Below, piece by piece: positions 50,319 to 59,045 of a DNA stretch of 64,000 bases. Within the stretch, counting starts at the first letter, position 1, and every line of letters starts with the position of its first letter. The notes under the pieces are model-generated. The model was not told where the DNA came from. It did no database searches and saw nothing but the letters and a program-made list of their open reading frames with translations. The stretch covers positions 117,109 through 181,108 of the forward strand of contig JANQJF010000096.1 of NCBI GenBank assembly GCA_028281765.1, read 5' to 3'. The position numbers and the translations under genes are program-made. The DNA comes from Planctomycetota bacterium. Lineage in GTDB: Bacteria > Planctomycetota > UBA1135 > UBA2386.

Positions 50319-52016
50319 TCAGTTTCGGGCGACCCACCAGCGTTCCGGGAAGAGGCCGAGGGGACCGACCTCGACGCCCTGGAACCGCTGGTGCAGCAGA
50401 ACGCGTATACGCGGGAATAGCATCGGAGTCACCGGCTGGTCACGGTGCAGAATCCGGGAGATCTCGTGCTGGGCTTCGAGGCGAGTCACAGGATTCGTGG
50501 CCCGTGCGACGCGCTGAAAGAGATCATCGAGTCGGGCATTCGCGTAGCCGGATCGGGCGTTCTTCGAGTGGAAGACGATCGAAGGGTCACGAACGGGCGT
50601 GTGGGCCGCGAAGTTCAACGCGCCGTGGAGAAAGTCGTGTGTGGCGATCTTCGTTTCGATCTGTCGAAACGGGATCGGCACCGGTTTCAGGTTGACGCCC
50701 GCGGCTTGGAAGCCTTCCGCAGCGAGGTCGAGCTGGCGACGAAAGTCCTTCGACTCGGACGCGAACACGATCTGGAACTCCATCCCGGCGCAGCCTTCTG
50801 CCGCAAGGATCTTCGCTGCGGCCTTCGGGTCGAAGGAGATTGGCTCGAGTTCGGGCGCGATCTGTTCGGAGCCGGGAGGAAACCAGCTCCTCGCGACATC
50901 GGCGTGCCCGAGGTACACCTTCTCGGCGAGCCGACGGTTGTCGAACAGCATCGCAAGCGCCCGTCGAACTCGTGGACGATTCAGCGGCGCGTTGCGGCAG
51001 TTCCACTCGATGACTTGCATCACTGCCCGCATCTTGACGTAGGTTTCGAGGCGGTAGGTCTTGCGGAGTCGCTCGTGCTTCTCGAGTAGATCCTCGTACT
51101 CGTGATTTCCGACCAGATAGTCGATGGTCCCGTTGAGCGCGGCGGTCTCGGAGAGCGCGAGTTGCGGCGTGAAGCGCAGTTGGATGCCGGCGAGGTTCCA
51201 GGCCTCCGGCTGGACGGAGCGCCGCCAGCAGTGCTCGTTCTGGGTGATCGTCAGCGACGTGCCCGAACGCCACGCCGCGCGACCCTCGTGGAATCGGTAG
51301 GGGCCGGTGCCCGGCCCGGGCCAATCGATCGCGGCGAGGCAGTCCGAGAACGCGGTCGTGTTCGGTTCCGGAACGTCCAAGCCGCGTTTGCGCGCCATCT
51401 CCGCGAGGCGCGCTTCGAACCAGCGCTTCTGCACGACACGAAGCTGCGTCGCGACACTCTCGTAGCCGGCCGCGGTGAAGTCCTTCATGCGCAGTCGGAA
51501 CAGTCGGTCGGAGATCCGCGAGAACGAATCCACCTCCGAAGTCGCGTAGGTGATCTCACCGAGTGGCAACGCGTCGGACCGCGCGGCATTCACGGTGAAC
51601 TCGACATCGTCCATCGTCACAGGCGTGCCGTCGGAGAAGCGAACGCCGTCGCGCAGTTCGAACGTGTACTCCGGCTTGCCCTCGACGATCGCGGTCTCGG
51701 GTTCGCGCACCGCGAGCGCGGGTCGCAATCGTCCGGTGCGCGGATCGTGGTCGAGCAATGCGTCGTGCGTGAACGGCAGGACATATTGTCGCAACACGGC
51801 CGACGAGCCGACGAACGGGTTGAGCGTCTTCGGCTCCTCGACGGGGCACCGGTAGAAGCCGCCCTGCGGCTTCGGACGCGAATGGTCGAGCACGACCTCC
51901 GGAAACTCTCCGCCCGGAGGGCGGGAGAGAACCGAGTCCGCGAGCCAGAAGAAGCCGGCGGCGAGCAGGACCAGGACGACTGTCGCGCGTAGCACGTCTC
52001 CGAGTGTACGGTACAC
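50319..52016 (-). CDS. Membrane-anchored solute-binding protein, family 5 (peptide-type)
   Basis: 565 residues from a GTG start; an in-frame GTG seven codons later is the alternative. An N-terminal hydrophobic anchor (VVLVLLAAGFFWLADSVL) precedes a family 5 extracellular binding protein: EEPKTLNPFVGSSAVL, YTFELRDGVRFSDGTPVTMDDVEFTV, GPGTGPYRFHEG, NRPRVRRALAMLFDNRRLAEKV and LDDLFQRVARA are the conserved blocks. These proteins bind oligopeptides or nickel and normally deliver them to an ABC permease. No permease or ATPase gene is in the operon, and anchoring is by a helix rather than lipidation. The start lies 11 bp from the divergent kinase start, with a palindrome between. Confidence 0.85.
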   Translation of the reverse strand: MYRTLGDVLRATVVLVLLAAGFFWLADSVLSRPPGGEFPEVVLDHSRPKPQGGFYRCPVEEPKTLNPFVGSSAVLRQYVLPFTHDALLDHDPRTGRLRPALAVREPETAIVEGKPEYTFELRDGVRFSDGTPVTMDDVEFTVNAARSDALPLGEITYATSEVDSFSRISDRLFRLRMKDFTAAGYESVATQLRVVQKRWFEARLAEMARKRGLDVPEPNTTAFSDCLAAIDWPGPGTGPYRFHEGRAAWRSGTSLTITQNEHCWRRSVQPEAWNLAGIQLRFTPQLALSETAALNGTIDYLVGNHEYEDLLEKHERLRKTYRLETYVKMRAVMQVIEWNCRNAPLNRPRVRRALAMLFDNRRLAEKVYLGHADVARSWFPPGSEQIAPELEPISFDPKAAAKILAAEGCAGMEFQIVFASESKDFRRQLDLAAEGFQAAGVNLKPVPIPFRQIETKIATHDFLHGALNFAAHTPVRDPSIVFHSKNARSGYANARLDDLFQRVARATNPVTRLEAQHEISRILHRDQPVTPMLFPRIRVLLHQRFQGVEVGPLGLFPERWWVARN

Positions 52017-52019
52017 TCG
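52001..52019. promoter_or_regulatory. Perfect 19-bp palindrome between divergent SBP and kinase genes
   Basis: CGAGTGTACGGTACACTCG is a perfect inverted repeat with 9-bp arms and one central base. It overlaps the first codons of the solute-binding protein gene and ends 7 bp before the kinase GTG. It has the size and symmetry of a dimeric regulator's operator and could control both directions. The adjacent response regulator is the obvious but unproven ligand. Confidence 0.6.
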
Positions 52020-52026
52020 CGTTCCC

Positions 52027-53016
52027 GTGCTACGTCACAAGAGTGGAGTCGCCTTTGCCTTCCTGGTGGTGCTGAGCATCGCACAGGTCGTGTGGTGGCT
52101 CGTGTTCCAGTTCCGCGAGGCGGATCGGTTCGAGACCGCGGCCAAGGCGCTCGCGGCCGGCGACCGCGGTACGGCCGCTGCCGCGCTCGGCGTGGACGAG
52201 AACGGCGCGCTCGACGATCGCTTTCACCGCCGCCGGTTCATGTTCGCGACCGAGGGGGCGTTCCTCGGGCTCTGCGCGTTGGGGTTCGTCGTGTTCTTCT
52301 ACGCGGCCCTGACTCGCGAGCGCCGCGTGCTGCAGGAGCGAGAGCGCTTCCTGGCCGGCGCGACGCACGAGTTCAAGACGCCGCTCGCGACGATCCGGCT
52401 CGGCTTGCAGTCGGTGCTCGACCGGCGGTTCTCGGAGGAGAAACAGGACGAGTATCTGCATGCGATGGTCGGCGAGGTCGATCGTCTGGAGCGTGGCGTC
52501 ACGAACCTTCTCGCCGCCGCCGGGCTCCGGGGTGCGGACCCGGTGCGTGACTTCGAGGTCGCGGATCTCGCGGCGGATGTGCGCGAAGTGTTCGAAGAGT
52601 TCGAGCCGCGGTTCGCGGCATCGGGGCTCGACGCGTCTCTGCAGGTCGACGACGGGCTGATGGTTCGCCGCGATCGCGCCGCGATGCTCCTCGTGCTCCG
52701 GAACTTGTTCGACAACGCGATGCGCTACAGCGAGGGCGAGGGCGCGGTGCGCGTCACTTCGACCCGAAACGGCTCGCACGTCGAGCTAAGGATCGCGGAC
52801 GAAGGGCTCGGAATCCACGCAGACGATCTACCGCGATTGTTCGACGCATTCTCTCGCGGCCGAACCGCTGATCACGTCGGGGGTAGTGGGCTCGGGCTCC
52901 ATCTCGTCCACACCTATGTAGACCAGCACGGCGGGACCGTCGAGGCGCTGAGCGACGGACCGGGCACCGGGAGCGAGTTCGTCGTGCGGCTACCGATCGC
53001 GGAGAGTTCGCGTTGA
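52027..53016 (+). CDS. Sensor histidine kinase
   Basis: 329 residues from GTG. Two membrane helices (AFAFLVVLSIAQVVWWLVF and AFLGLCALGFVVFFYAAL) bracket a ~45-residue outer loop. The HisKA helix has the phospho-acceptor His114 in GATHEFKTPLATIRL. The ATPase domain shows the N box (NLFDNAMRYSEG), G1 (RIADEGLGIHADDL), F box (LFDAFSRG) and G2 (GGSGLGLHLVHTYVDQHGG). It likely senses an envelope signal, perhaps via the small loop or neighbouring secreted proteins. TGA overlaps the regulator's TTG start, so both are translated together. The start lies right after a palindrome shared with the divergent operon. Confidence 0.92.
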   Translation: MLRHKSGVAFAFLVVLSIAQVVWWLVFQFREADRFETAAKALAAGDRGTAAAALGVDENGALDDRFHRRRFMFATEGAFLGLCALGFVVFFYAALTRERRVLQERERFLAGATHEFKTPLATIRLGLQSVLDRRFSEEKQDEYLHAMVGEVDRLERGVTNLLAAAGLRGADPVRDFEVADLAADVREVFEEFEPRFAASGLDASLQVDDGLMVRRDRAAMLLVLRNLFDNAMRYSEGEGAVRVTSTRNGSHVELRIADEGLGIHADDLPRLFDAFSRGRTADHVGGSGLGLHLVHTYVDQHGGTVEALSDGPGTGSEFVVRLPIAESSR

Positions 53017-53705
53017 CCCGTTGGTGTCTGGTCGTCGAAGACGAGTCACCGCTCGGCGAAATGATCTGCGACAACCTGCAGGTCGAGGGCTACGGCGTCG
53101 AGCTCGTGCGCGATGGCGAAGCGGCGGCCGAGCGCATCGCGCGCGGCGGCCTCGACCTCATCGTGCTCGACGTGATGATGCCCAAACGCGACGGGTTCTC
53201 GGTTCTCGAGGAGATGCGCGCGCGCGGGGATCAGACCCCCGTGTTGATCCTCTCGGCGCGCGCTTCGGACGAGGACCGCATCCGCGGGCTCGAGCTGCGT
53301 GCCGACGACTACCTGACGAAGCCGTTCCATCTGCGCGAGCTGTTGCTGCGCGTGTCTGGCCTCATGCGGCGGGCCGCGCCTGCCGAGGAGTCCACAGAGG
53401 TGCTGGAGTTCGGTGGCAACCGGATCGACTTCCGTTCGCACACGGCGACGAACTGGCGTCGCGAAGAGCTCAAGCTCAGCGAGAGTGAGCTCAAGCTGCT
53501 GCGAATCCTCAGCGGGCAACCCGGCATCGCGGTGCCGAGGCGCGAAGTCGTCGACCTGCTGTACGGGCCGATGACGCCCGTCACGACCCGCACGCTGGAC
53601 AACGTCGTCGCCGCGTTGCGTCGCTATTTCGAACCGGACACGCACAAGCCGCAGTTCCTGCACACGGTTCGTGGCGTCGGCTGGCGATTCACGCAGGAAG
53701 CGTGA
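53013..53705 (+). CDS. OmpR-family response regulator
   Basis: 230 residues from TTG, overlapping the kinase stop by 4 bp. The receiver domain has acidic E9-D10, phospho-acceptor Asp53 (LIVLDVMMP), Ser/Thr in ILSARAS and the Lys in TKPF. The C-terminal winged helix (ELKLLRILSGQPGIAVPRREV, TTRTLDNVVAALRRYFEPD, IRTVRGVGWRF-like HTVRGVGWRF) is the trans_reg_C domain that binds direct DNA repeats. It is the partner of the adjacent kinase and a candidate controller of the divergent solute-binding operon. It is convergent with the MBL-fold gene, 6 bp away. Confidence 0.93.
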   Translation: MTRWCLVVEDESPLGEMICDNLQVEGYGVELVRDGEAAAERIARGGLDLIVLDVMMPKRDGFSVLEEMRARGDQTPVLILSARASDEDRIRGLELRADDYLTKPFHLRELLLRVSGLMRRAAPAEESTEVLEFGGNRIDFRSHTATNWRREELKLSESELKLLRILSGQPGIAVPRREVVDLLYGPMTPVTTRTLDNVVAALRRYFEPDTHKPQFLHTVRGVGWRFTQEA

Positions 53706-53711
53706 GGGTGC

Positions 53712-54563
53712 TCAGCGGCCGGCGACCTGGTACGCGAGCCGGAGCATCGCCTCGAAGTGATCGCCGCCGTAGTCGACGAACTTCGTGCGCAGCAGGTCGG
53801 CATTGCGCAGGGCTTCCTGCTGTGTCAGGCCGTGCCGCTGGGCGTCCTCCATGTAGTCGAGGACTTCGCGCAGGTAGGCGAGCTGGTTCGTGATGAGCGC
53901 GCGGCCGCCGTGCTCCCCGTCGCCGGGGATCACAATGAGTTCGTCGTCGCGAAAGTCTCGTTCGAGTTCGACGAGCGCGCGGATCCAGCCACGAAGATCG
54001 GTGCCGTCCTCGGTCGCTGCCGCCGGGTGTCTTTCGACCGCGATCAGTCCGCCTGCGACCAGCACCCGTGCGTCGTGGAAATGCACGAGCGTGTCGCCGT
54101 CGGTGTGGGCCGCACCCTTGTGGTGGCAAGTGACGGTCTCGTCCCCGACCTGCAGCGTGAGGCGTGACTTGAAGCGCACGTCGGCCCCGCGGCGGGAGTC
54201 CTCGCGCATCCGGCGGTCGGCGTTGTCGTGCGCGACGATCCGCGTCGCTTCGGTCGGAAGCGCGCGATTGCCGTCGCAGTTCTCGGCGTGGTGGTGGGAG
54301 TTGATCAGCCAGCGGATCGGCGCCGCTCGGATCGACTCGATCGCGCGTCGGAGAGCGCCCCCGTGGCGCGCGAACTTGCTGTCGACGACGAGCAGCTCAT
54401 CGCCTGTCTCGAGCACGACCGTGTTCGCGCCCGCGCCGCGGATGACGTGCACGCCGTCGCGCACCTCGACGACTTCGTACTGCGGGTCCTGTCCGGCATA
54501 CGCGACGAAGCAGGCGAGAGGAGTGAGCGTGGACAGCGCGATCGCGAGGAGCCGCAGCTTCAT
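53712..54563 (-). CDS. Secreted MBL-fold protein with degraded zinc site
   Basis: 283 residues with a signal peptide (MKLRLLAIALSTLTPLACFVAYAG). The fold is the quinoprotein-relay-like MBL branch: VHVIRGAGANTVVLETGDELLVVDSK and WLINSHHHAENCDGNR. The expected HxHxDH is HxHxEN (H90, H92, E94, N95), the third site-1 His is His153 in GAAHTDGDT, the bridging Asp appears as Gly172 in VLVAGGLI, and the final PGHG His is Asp215 in PGDGEHGG. Site 1 may persist, but site 2 seems lost. It overlaps the M16-like lipoprotein stop (ATGA) and is last in the lpxA operon. The fold is sure; activity is doubtful. Confidence 0.8.
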   Translation of the reverse strand: MKLRLLAIALSTLTPLACFVAYAGQDPQYEVVEVRDGVHVIRGAGANTVVLETGDELLVVDSKFARHGGALRRAIESIRAAPIRWLINSHHHAENCDGNRALPTEATRIVAHDNADRRMREDSRRGADVRFKSRLTLQVGDETVTCHHKGAAHTDGDTLVHFHDARVLVAGGLIAVERHPAAATEDGTDLRGWIRALVELERDFRDDELIVIPGDGEHGGRALITNQLAYLREVLDYMEDAQRHGLTQQEALRNADLLRTKFVDYGGDHFEAMLRLAYQVAGR

Positions 54564-56776
54564 TTCAGCAGGTTGGGGTCGAAGCCGAGCGGCGGCGGGG
54601 TCGTCGGGCGGAACTCGGTATACATCGTCACGCTGCCGGCCGTCGTGTCGTCGATCAGTGTCGTCTTGTGGTGCGGCACGCGGACTCCGGAGATGTTGCG
54701 GTAGTCGCGGTACTGCTCGGTGATGCTGACCGTGCCGACGCCGGGCAGGTGCTCCAGCGTGTGCACCGAACGGATCAGTCCGGATTCGATGTCGACGAGG
54801 ATGCGGAGCAGCGGGCGGTCCGCGTCTTCGAGTTCGAGCATCGCGAACTGCCGCCCCCCGATGCGCCGACTCGAAACGAGCTTGTACGAGGATTCGCCAC
54901 GTGCGACGGACGAGAGCAAGAAGAGCGGGTGTCGCTCGACGCGGCTGAACAGCAGTGTGACCTCGTCTTCGTCGAGGTCGATCGGCTTCTCGCCGACGAC
55001 CTGTTCGGTCCCGACGGTGTCCTTGACGTTCGTGTCGATCGTGGTCGCCAGAACGATGCGGACGCGACGCAGTCGGCGGTTCTTCTGGTCGAAGCCGACC
55101 ATCTCGTACGACTGCGGGCCGCGCCCCGTGTGCACGACCGTCTTCGCGGCGAAGCCGTCCACGTCGAGCAAGCGCGACTCGCCGCCGATCGCGGCGACGG
55201 CGGTCTTGAGGAACACTTGCGCCGCGAGGCGCTTCTGTTCGGGCGGCGCCTTCGGAACGCCGATCTCGGCGACGTTGGGGAGCTCGCCGAGGTCCGCGAC
55301 GCGCTTGGCGACGTCCGCCGGTGGGTTGCCGCCCGATACGACAATCGCGGGCGGGCGAACGGACAGGAGCTGTCCCGCGGCGGTGAAGTCGAGGGTGTCC
55401 GGACTCTGGAGTGCCTCTAGAGTGCCTCGATAGCCGTCGGGCGGGAGAGTGGGCACCGCGAGCAAGCTGCTGGTCGTTGCGCGCAGGGCGTCCTTCGGCG
55501 TGTCGAGCGTGGTCAGCAGGCGCAAGCGTACGCGCGCGGCGGCTAGGCGTGCCTCGGGCGGGGTCGGCCCGCCGCTCGCGAGCGCGCCGATCGCCGCGTT
55601 CGTCGCCGCGAGGATCTGGTCGACCTGGCTCGGCAGGCACCGCGTCCGGAGCACGAGGAATTGGTAGGGACCGTTGTCGATCCGCTCGATCTCGTATTGC
55701 AGACCCGGGTCGACGGTGCTGCGGAGCTGGCGCGGGAGTCGTCCGGACGAGCCCGTCCCGATCAGGCACTCGAGCAGAACGAGATAGGCCGCGTTCTGTG
55801 GGCCCGTCGTCGGCGGCACGTCGATGAGTATCGATGCCTCACAGTCCGCGGTGCGGCCCGTGGCCCAGAGGATGCCGTCCGGCCGATTGAGCGGCGGAGT
55901 CGGAGTCACGATGGCGTCCGGGAAGTCGCGCAGCCACGGCTGCAGCAGCTTCTTGGCTCGCATCGCCATCTTCGAGCGGTTGCCCCAGGCGTGGATTGTC
56001 AGCACCGCGCCGGCGGGCTGATACGCGCTGTTGCGGAAGGCGGCGACGTTGGTCTGGTTCAGATCCTGCAGCGGGTCGGGCAAGAACGACGTGAAGTCGG
56101 ACGAGCAGGTCACACGTCGAAGCGTGCCGTCCTCCGGCGCGGTCGCGAGGGTGTCGCTGAGCTCCATCATCGCCAGGACCTGCGCGACGCGCGTCTGGCG
56201 GCGGGACGGCGTCGTGCCGATCGCGTTCAGCATCTCGGAGAACGCGGTCTCCCAATTGCTTTGATCGGTCGCGACCAGGAAGCGGGTGACCGCGCCGTCG
56301 ACTTCGAGCGTGAGTTCGCCACCGAGCGCCTCGATCGCAGCCCGCAGGGACGGCTTGTTCTCGTGACTGCGCGGCGCGTCGGCGATGACGCGGGCGGTGA
56401 GCCACGCGATCGAGTTGCGATCGCCGAACGGGCTCCCGTGCGGGATCGACAGCTCGAAATGAACGGCGCGATCGTCGACCTTGTTGGTCGTCGCGACGAG
56501 CGCCACGGTCAGGCCCTTCTTCGTGAGGCTCACGAACGGGCGGGCGGCTTCGAATTCGTGGGACTCCAGGTGGCTCGAAAGTGGAATCGCCGTGCGGTCC
56601 CAGCCGGGGTCCTGCGAAACGGCCTCGGTCTCGACGCCTTCCTCGGCGGTCTGCGACTCGCGGTCGATACTCGGCGGGCGGCTCGGCTCAACCACGGGGC
56701 CGGACGAAGAGAACCAGCACGCCGGCAGTGTGAGGCAGGCGAGCAGCAGGAGTGAGCTCGATTGGCGAAGGCTCAT
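54560..56776 (-). CDS. M16-like lipoprotein without zinc motif, with extra C-terminal domain
   Basis: 738 residues. The leader MSLRQSSSLLLLACLTLPACW ends in lipobox LPAC. The M16 fold is visible in FELSIPHGSPFGDRNSIAWLTARVIADA, EALGGELTLEVDGAVTRFLVA, LPRQLRSTVDPGLQYEIERI and the blade-like segments that follow, but the normal HxxEH is replaced by SIAWLTA, so zinc cannot be bound as usual. From ~500 a beta-rich domain (LKTAVAAIGGESRLLDVDGF, YEMVGFDQKNRRLRRVRIVL, LVDIESGLIRSVHTLE) looks like a LolA/lipoprotein-sorting-like curved sheet. It overlaps its neighbours on both sides by ATGA, so three genes are coupled. Likely a non-catalytic M16 subunit tethered to the membrane. Confidence 0.72.
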   Translation of the reverse strand: MSLRQSSSLLLLACLTLPACWFSSSGPVVEPSRPPSIDRESQTAEEGVETEAVSQDPGWDRTAIPLSSHLESHEFEAARPFVSLTKKGLTVALVATTNKVDDRAVHFELSIPHGSPFGDRNSIAWLTARVIADAPRSHENKPSLRAAIEALGGELTLEVDGAVTRFLVATDQSNWETAFSEMLNAIGTTPSRRQTRVAQVLAMMELSDTLATAPEDGTLRRVTCSSDFTSFLPDPLQDLNQTNVAAFRNSAYQPAGAVLTIHAWGNRSKMAMRAKKLLQPWLRDFPDAIVTPTPPLNRPDGILWATGRTADCEASILIDVPPTTGPQNAAYLVLLECLIGTGSSGRLPRQLRSTVDPGLQYEIERIDNGPYQFLVLRTRCLPSQVDQILAATNAAIGALASGGPTPPEARLAAARVRLRLLTTLDTPKDALRATTSSLLAVPTLPPDGYRGTLEALQSPDTLDFTAAGQLLSVRPPAIVVSGGNPPADVAKRVADLGELPNVAEIGVPKAPPEQKRLAAQVFLKTAVAAIGGESRLLDVDGFAAKTVVHTGRGPQSYEMVGFDQKNRRLRRVRIVLATTIDTNVKDTVGTEQVVGEKPIDLDEDEVTLLFSRVERHPLFLLSSVARGESSYKLVSSRRIGGRQFAMLELEDADRPLLRILVDIESGLIRSVHTLEHLPGVGTVSITEQYRDYRNISGVRVPHHKTTLIDDTTAGSVTMYTEFRPTTPPPLGFDPNLLK

Positions 56777-58212
56777 CGCTTCGGTTCCAGTTGCACGAGG
56801 ACCCGGTGCCCGTCGGCCAGCAGAGGCTGTACCAACGTCTTGAGGCGGCCGACGTCCAGTTTGGGGCGCGCTGCACCCAGCATCATACCCGGCGGCCGTC
56901 CGCGCAACCCGCACTCGGTCGCCAGCCACTCCGCGAGTCGGCGTGGGTCGGATCGCAGGATCTCCTGGCGATGCATCAATCGATCGTAGGCCGGTCGCGC
57001 TTGCTTGTATCCTGGGCCCCGCTTGATGACCTTCTCCAGCGCGGTGCGCACGCCCGCGAGAATGCTGTTCGGCTTGCGGGAGATGTCGGGATTCGTGCCT
57101 TCCCACACCTCGACCAAGATCAGGCCCGGCTGCGCGCTCGTGGGGAACGGTGTGCGGACGGATACGATGAGGTCGAGCTGGTTCGAGGCACGCAGCGCGA
57201 TCGCGAGAGCGCTTTGGTCGCCCCCCGCGAGCCACTCCGCGAAGATCTCGACGTCGTTCGAATCGAGCCCGGGGGGCACCTTGATGCCGAGCGCGACCGC
57301 GGCGCGCGAGCCGCCCGTGATCGTCGACGTGCGCTCCCGGCTGAAGTCGCGAGGTCGGGGGCGAGGTGCCGGCGTCGAGTCGAGGTTGGTGACGTTGAAC
57401 TGCCGACGGAGGAACTTGCGCATCTCCTCCATGTCGAACCCACCCGTGATGACGTGGAAGGTCGCGGACGGGTTCTGTGTCGAGCGGTAGAGCTGCATCG
57501 CGGTGGCCGGGTCGGGCCGGATGCCGGCTTGTGGGTTGCGCGGACCGAGACCGTAGAACGCGAGGTCCAGGACCTCGGCGTGCAATCGTGCGCGCATCGA
57601 CCGGTTGTCGTCTTCACGCTGCGCGACGACTTCGGCGTACACCTCCTTGAGCGATCGCAGTCGCGTGTTCTCTCGTCGGTCCATCAGCAGCCACGCGACA
57701 CGCGCGATGCCTTCGGGCGTCGTCGTCAGCGAGAACAACACCGCGTCCGGATACTCCCGCTGCCGCACGTCGATCGCCGGCGCGATGCGAATCTCGTTGA
57801 GCCAGGCGCCCTCGTCGCGCAGCGCGGCGAGCTGAGCCTGGGCCCGGCTGAGCTCGGCGACGAGCTGCTGCGGGACTTCGCGGGTGCGGACGACCTCGGT
57901 TTCGATCTCGGACTCGAGCGTCGCGATACGCGTCAACGCCTTCCGCTCGTCCTTCCAGCTGCGGGTCCCGACGGTGTCGGTGCCGTTGAGCGAAGCTCGA
58001 GCGACCGCGAACGACAGGCCCGGATAGGCCGGAGGGTCGACCAGATCGCCGGCGGGCGACACGACGGCCCAGTGGATCAGCGGCGGTCCGCCGTGTGCGA
58101 GCAGCAGAAATCGCGAGCCATCGGGTGCGATGAGTGCCTGCGGAGTCGCTTGCGCGGGGATCGTCGCGGCGAGACCCAAGATCGACAGCAGGCTCGCGCG
58201 TAGGCAGGGCAT
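56773..58212 (-). CDS. M16-like secreted protein without zinc motif
   Basis: 479 residues with a signal peptide (MPCLRASLLSILGLAATIPAQA). The front RFLLLAHGGPPLIHWAVVSPAG, then YPGLSFAVARASLNG, aligns with the place where active M16 enzymes have HLLEH, but the zinc residues are absent. A coiled-coil-like insert (LTRIATLESEIETEVVRTRE, VAELSRAQAQLAALRDEG) sits inside the domain, followed by DAVLFSLTTTPEGIARVAWLL, FYGLGPRNPQAGI and FHVITGGFDMEEMRKFLRRQ, the strand/helix pattern of the fold. ATGA overlap with the lipoprotein gene and a 2-bp gap to lpxA make one operon. Likely the partner subunit of the lipoprotein pseudoprotease. Confidence 0.72.
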   Translation of the reverse strand: MPCLRASLLSILGLAATIPAQATPQALIAPDGSRFLLLAHGGPPLIHWAVVSPAGDLVDPPAYPGLSFAVARASLNGTDTVGTRSWKDERKALTRIATLESEIETEVVRTREVPQQLVAELSRAQAQLAALRDEGAWLNEIRIAPAIDVRQREYPDAVLFSLTTTPEGIARVAWLLMDRRENTRLRSLKEVYAEVVAQREDDNRSMRARLHAEVLDLAFYGLGPRNPQAGIRPDPATAMQLYRSTQNPSATFHVITGGFDMEEMRKFLRRQFNVTNLDSTPAPRPRPRDFSRERTSTITGGSRAAVALGIKVPPGLDSNDVEIFAEWLAGGDQSALAIALRASNQLDLIVSVRTPFPTSAQPGLILVEVWEGTNPDISRKPNSILAGVRTALEKVIKRGPGYKQARPAYDRLMHRQEILRSDPRRLAEWLATECGLRGRPPGMMLGAARPKLDVGRLKTLVQPLLADGHRVLVQLEPKR

Positions 58213-58214
58213 CG

Positions 58215-59045
58215 TCACGCCTCGTGGGTTGCGGATTCTTCGCCTTTGGAGTTTCGCCAGCGGGTCGCGCAGATGCCCCGCTCGGAGTCGGCGACGAAGT
58301 CGATGACGCGGATCGCGTTCGCGTTGCCCTCGGCTTCGCGACGCGCGTCGGCGAGCCGCTTCTCGAGGACGCCGTCCCGCCAGAACAGGGTGCGGTACAC
58401 GCGCTTGATCACGCTGATTTCGTCGGCTGGGAAGCCCGCGCGTTTCAAGCCGATCTTGTTGACGCTCACGAGCCGCGCGCGGTCGCCCTGGACCAGTCCG
58501 AACGGCGGCGCGTCGTGGGAGAGCATCGCGCCCGCGCCGACCATCGCGTAGGCGCCGACCCGACCGAATTGGTGGACCCCGACCATCGCGCCGAGGATCG
58601 CGTGGTCCTCGATCAGGGTGTGGCCGGCGGCCATCGCCCCGTTCGTGAACACGATGTGGTTGCCAATCCTGGCGTCGTGGCCGACGTGGGCCCCGGCCAA
58701 CAACATGTTGTGGTCTCCGACTGACGTCAGCCCCCCTCCAATGTGGGTACCGCCGTGAATCGTCACGTTCTCGCGGATCTGGTTGTGGGACCCGATCCGG
58801 AGTGTGCCCATGTAGCCGGGCTCGAGCTTCTTGTCCTGCGGCGTCGTGCCGATCGCCGCGAACGGGTAGATCGCGCATCCTGCGCCGATTTCGGTGTCCC
58901 CGTCGACGACTACGTGCGAGTGCAGGCGGCAGCCCGGCCCGATGACCACGCGTGGTCCGATGACGCAGTAGGGCCCGATCTCGGCGTCGTCCGCGATCCT
59001 GGCTCCATCCGCGATGATCGCGCTGGGGTGGATGCCGGTGGGCAT
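58215..59045 (-). CDS. lpxA: UDP-N-acetylglucosamine O-acyltransferase
   Basis: 276 residues, the normal LpxA length. A left-handed beta-helix is built from hexapeptide repeats (IHPSAIIADGARIADDAEIG, GPRVVIGPGCRLHSHVVVDG, DTEIGAGCAIYPFAAIGTTP). RENVTIHGGT, MLLAGAHVGHDARIGNHIVF with the catalytic His and AAGHTLIEDHAILGAMVGVHQ are specific for LpxA, and PPFGLVQGDRARLVSVN confirms it over LpxD. It transfers a 3-hydroxyacyl chain to UDP-GlcNAc, the first step of lipid A. ATG was chosen; an in-frame GTG lies two codons upstream. The 2-bp gap to the M16-like gene suggests a shared transcript. Confidence 0.93.
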   Translation of the reverse strand: MPTGIHPSAIIADGARIADDAEIGPYCVIGPRVVIGPGCRLHSHVVVDGDTEIGAGCAIYPFAAIGTTPQDKKLEPGYMGTLRIGSHNQIRENVTIHGGTHIGGGLTSVGDHNMLLAGAHVGHDARIGNHIVFTNGAMAAGHTLIEDHAILGAMVGVHQFGRVGAYAMVGAGAMLSHDAPPFGLVQGDRARLVSVNKIGLKRAGFPADEISVIKRVYRTLFWRDGVLEKRLADARREAEGNANAIRVIDFVADSERGICATRWRNSKGEESATHEA

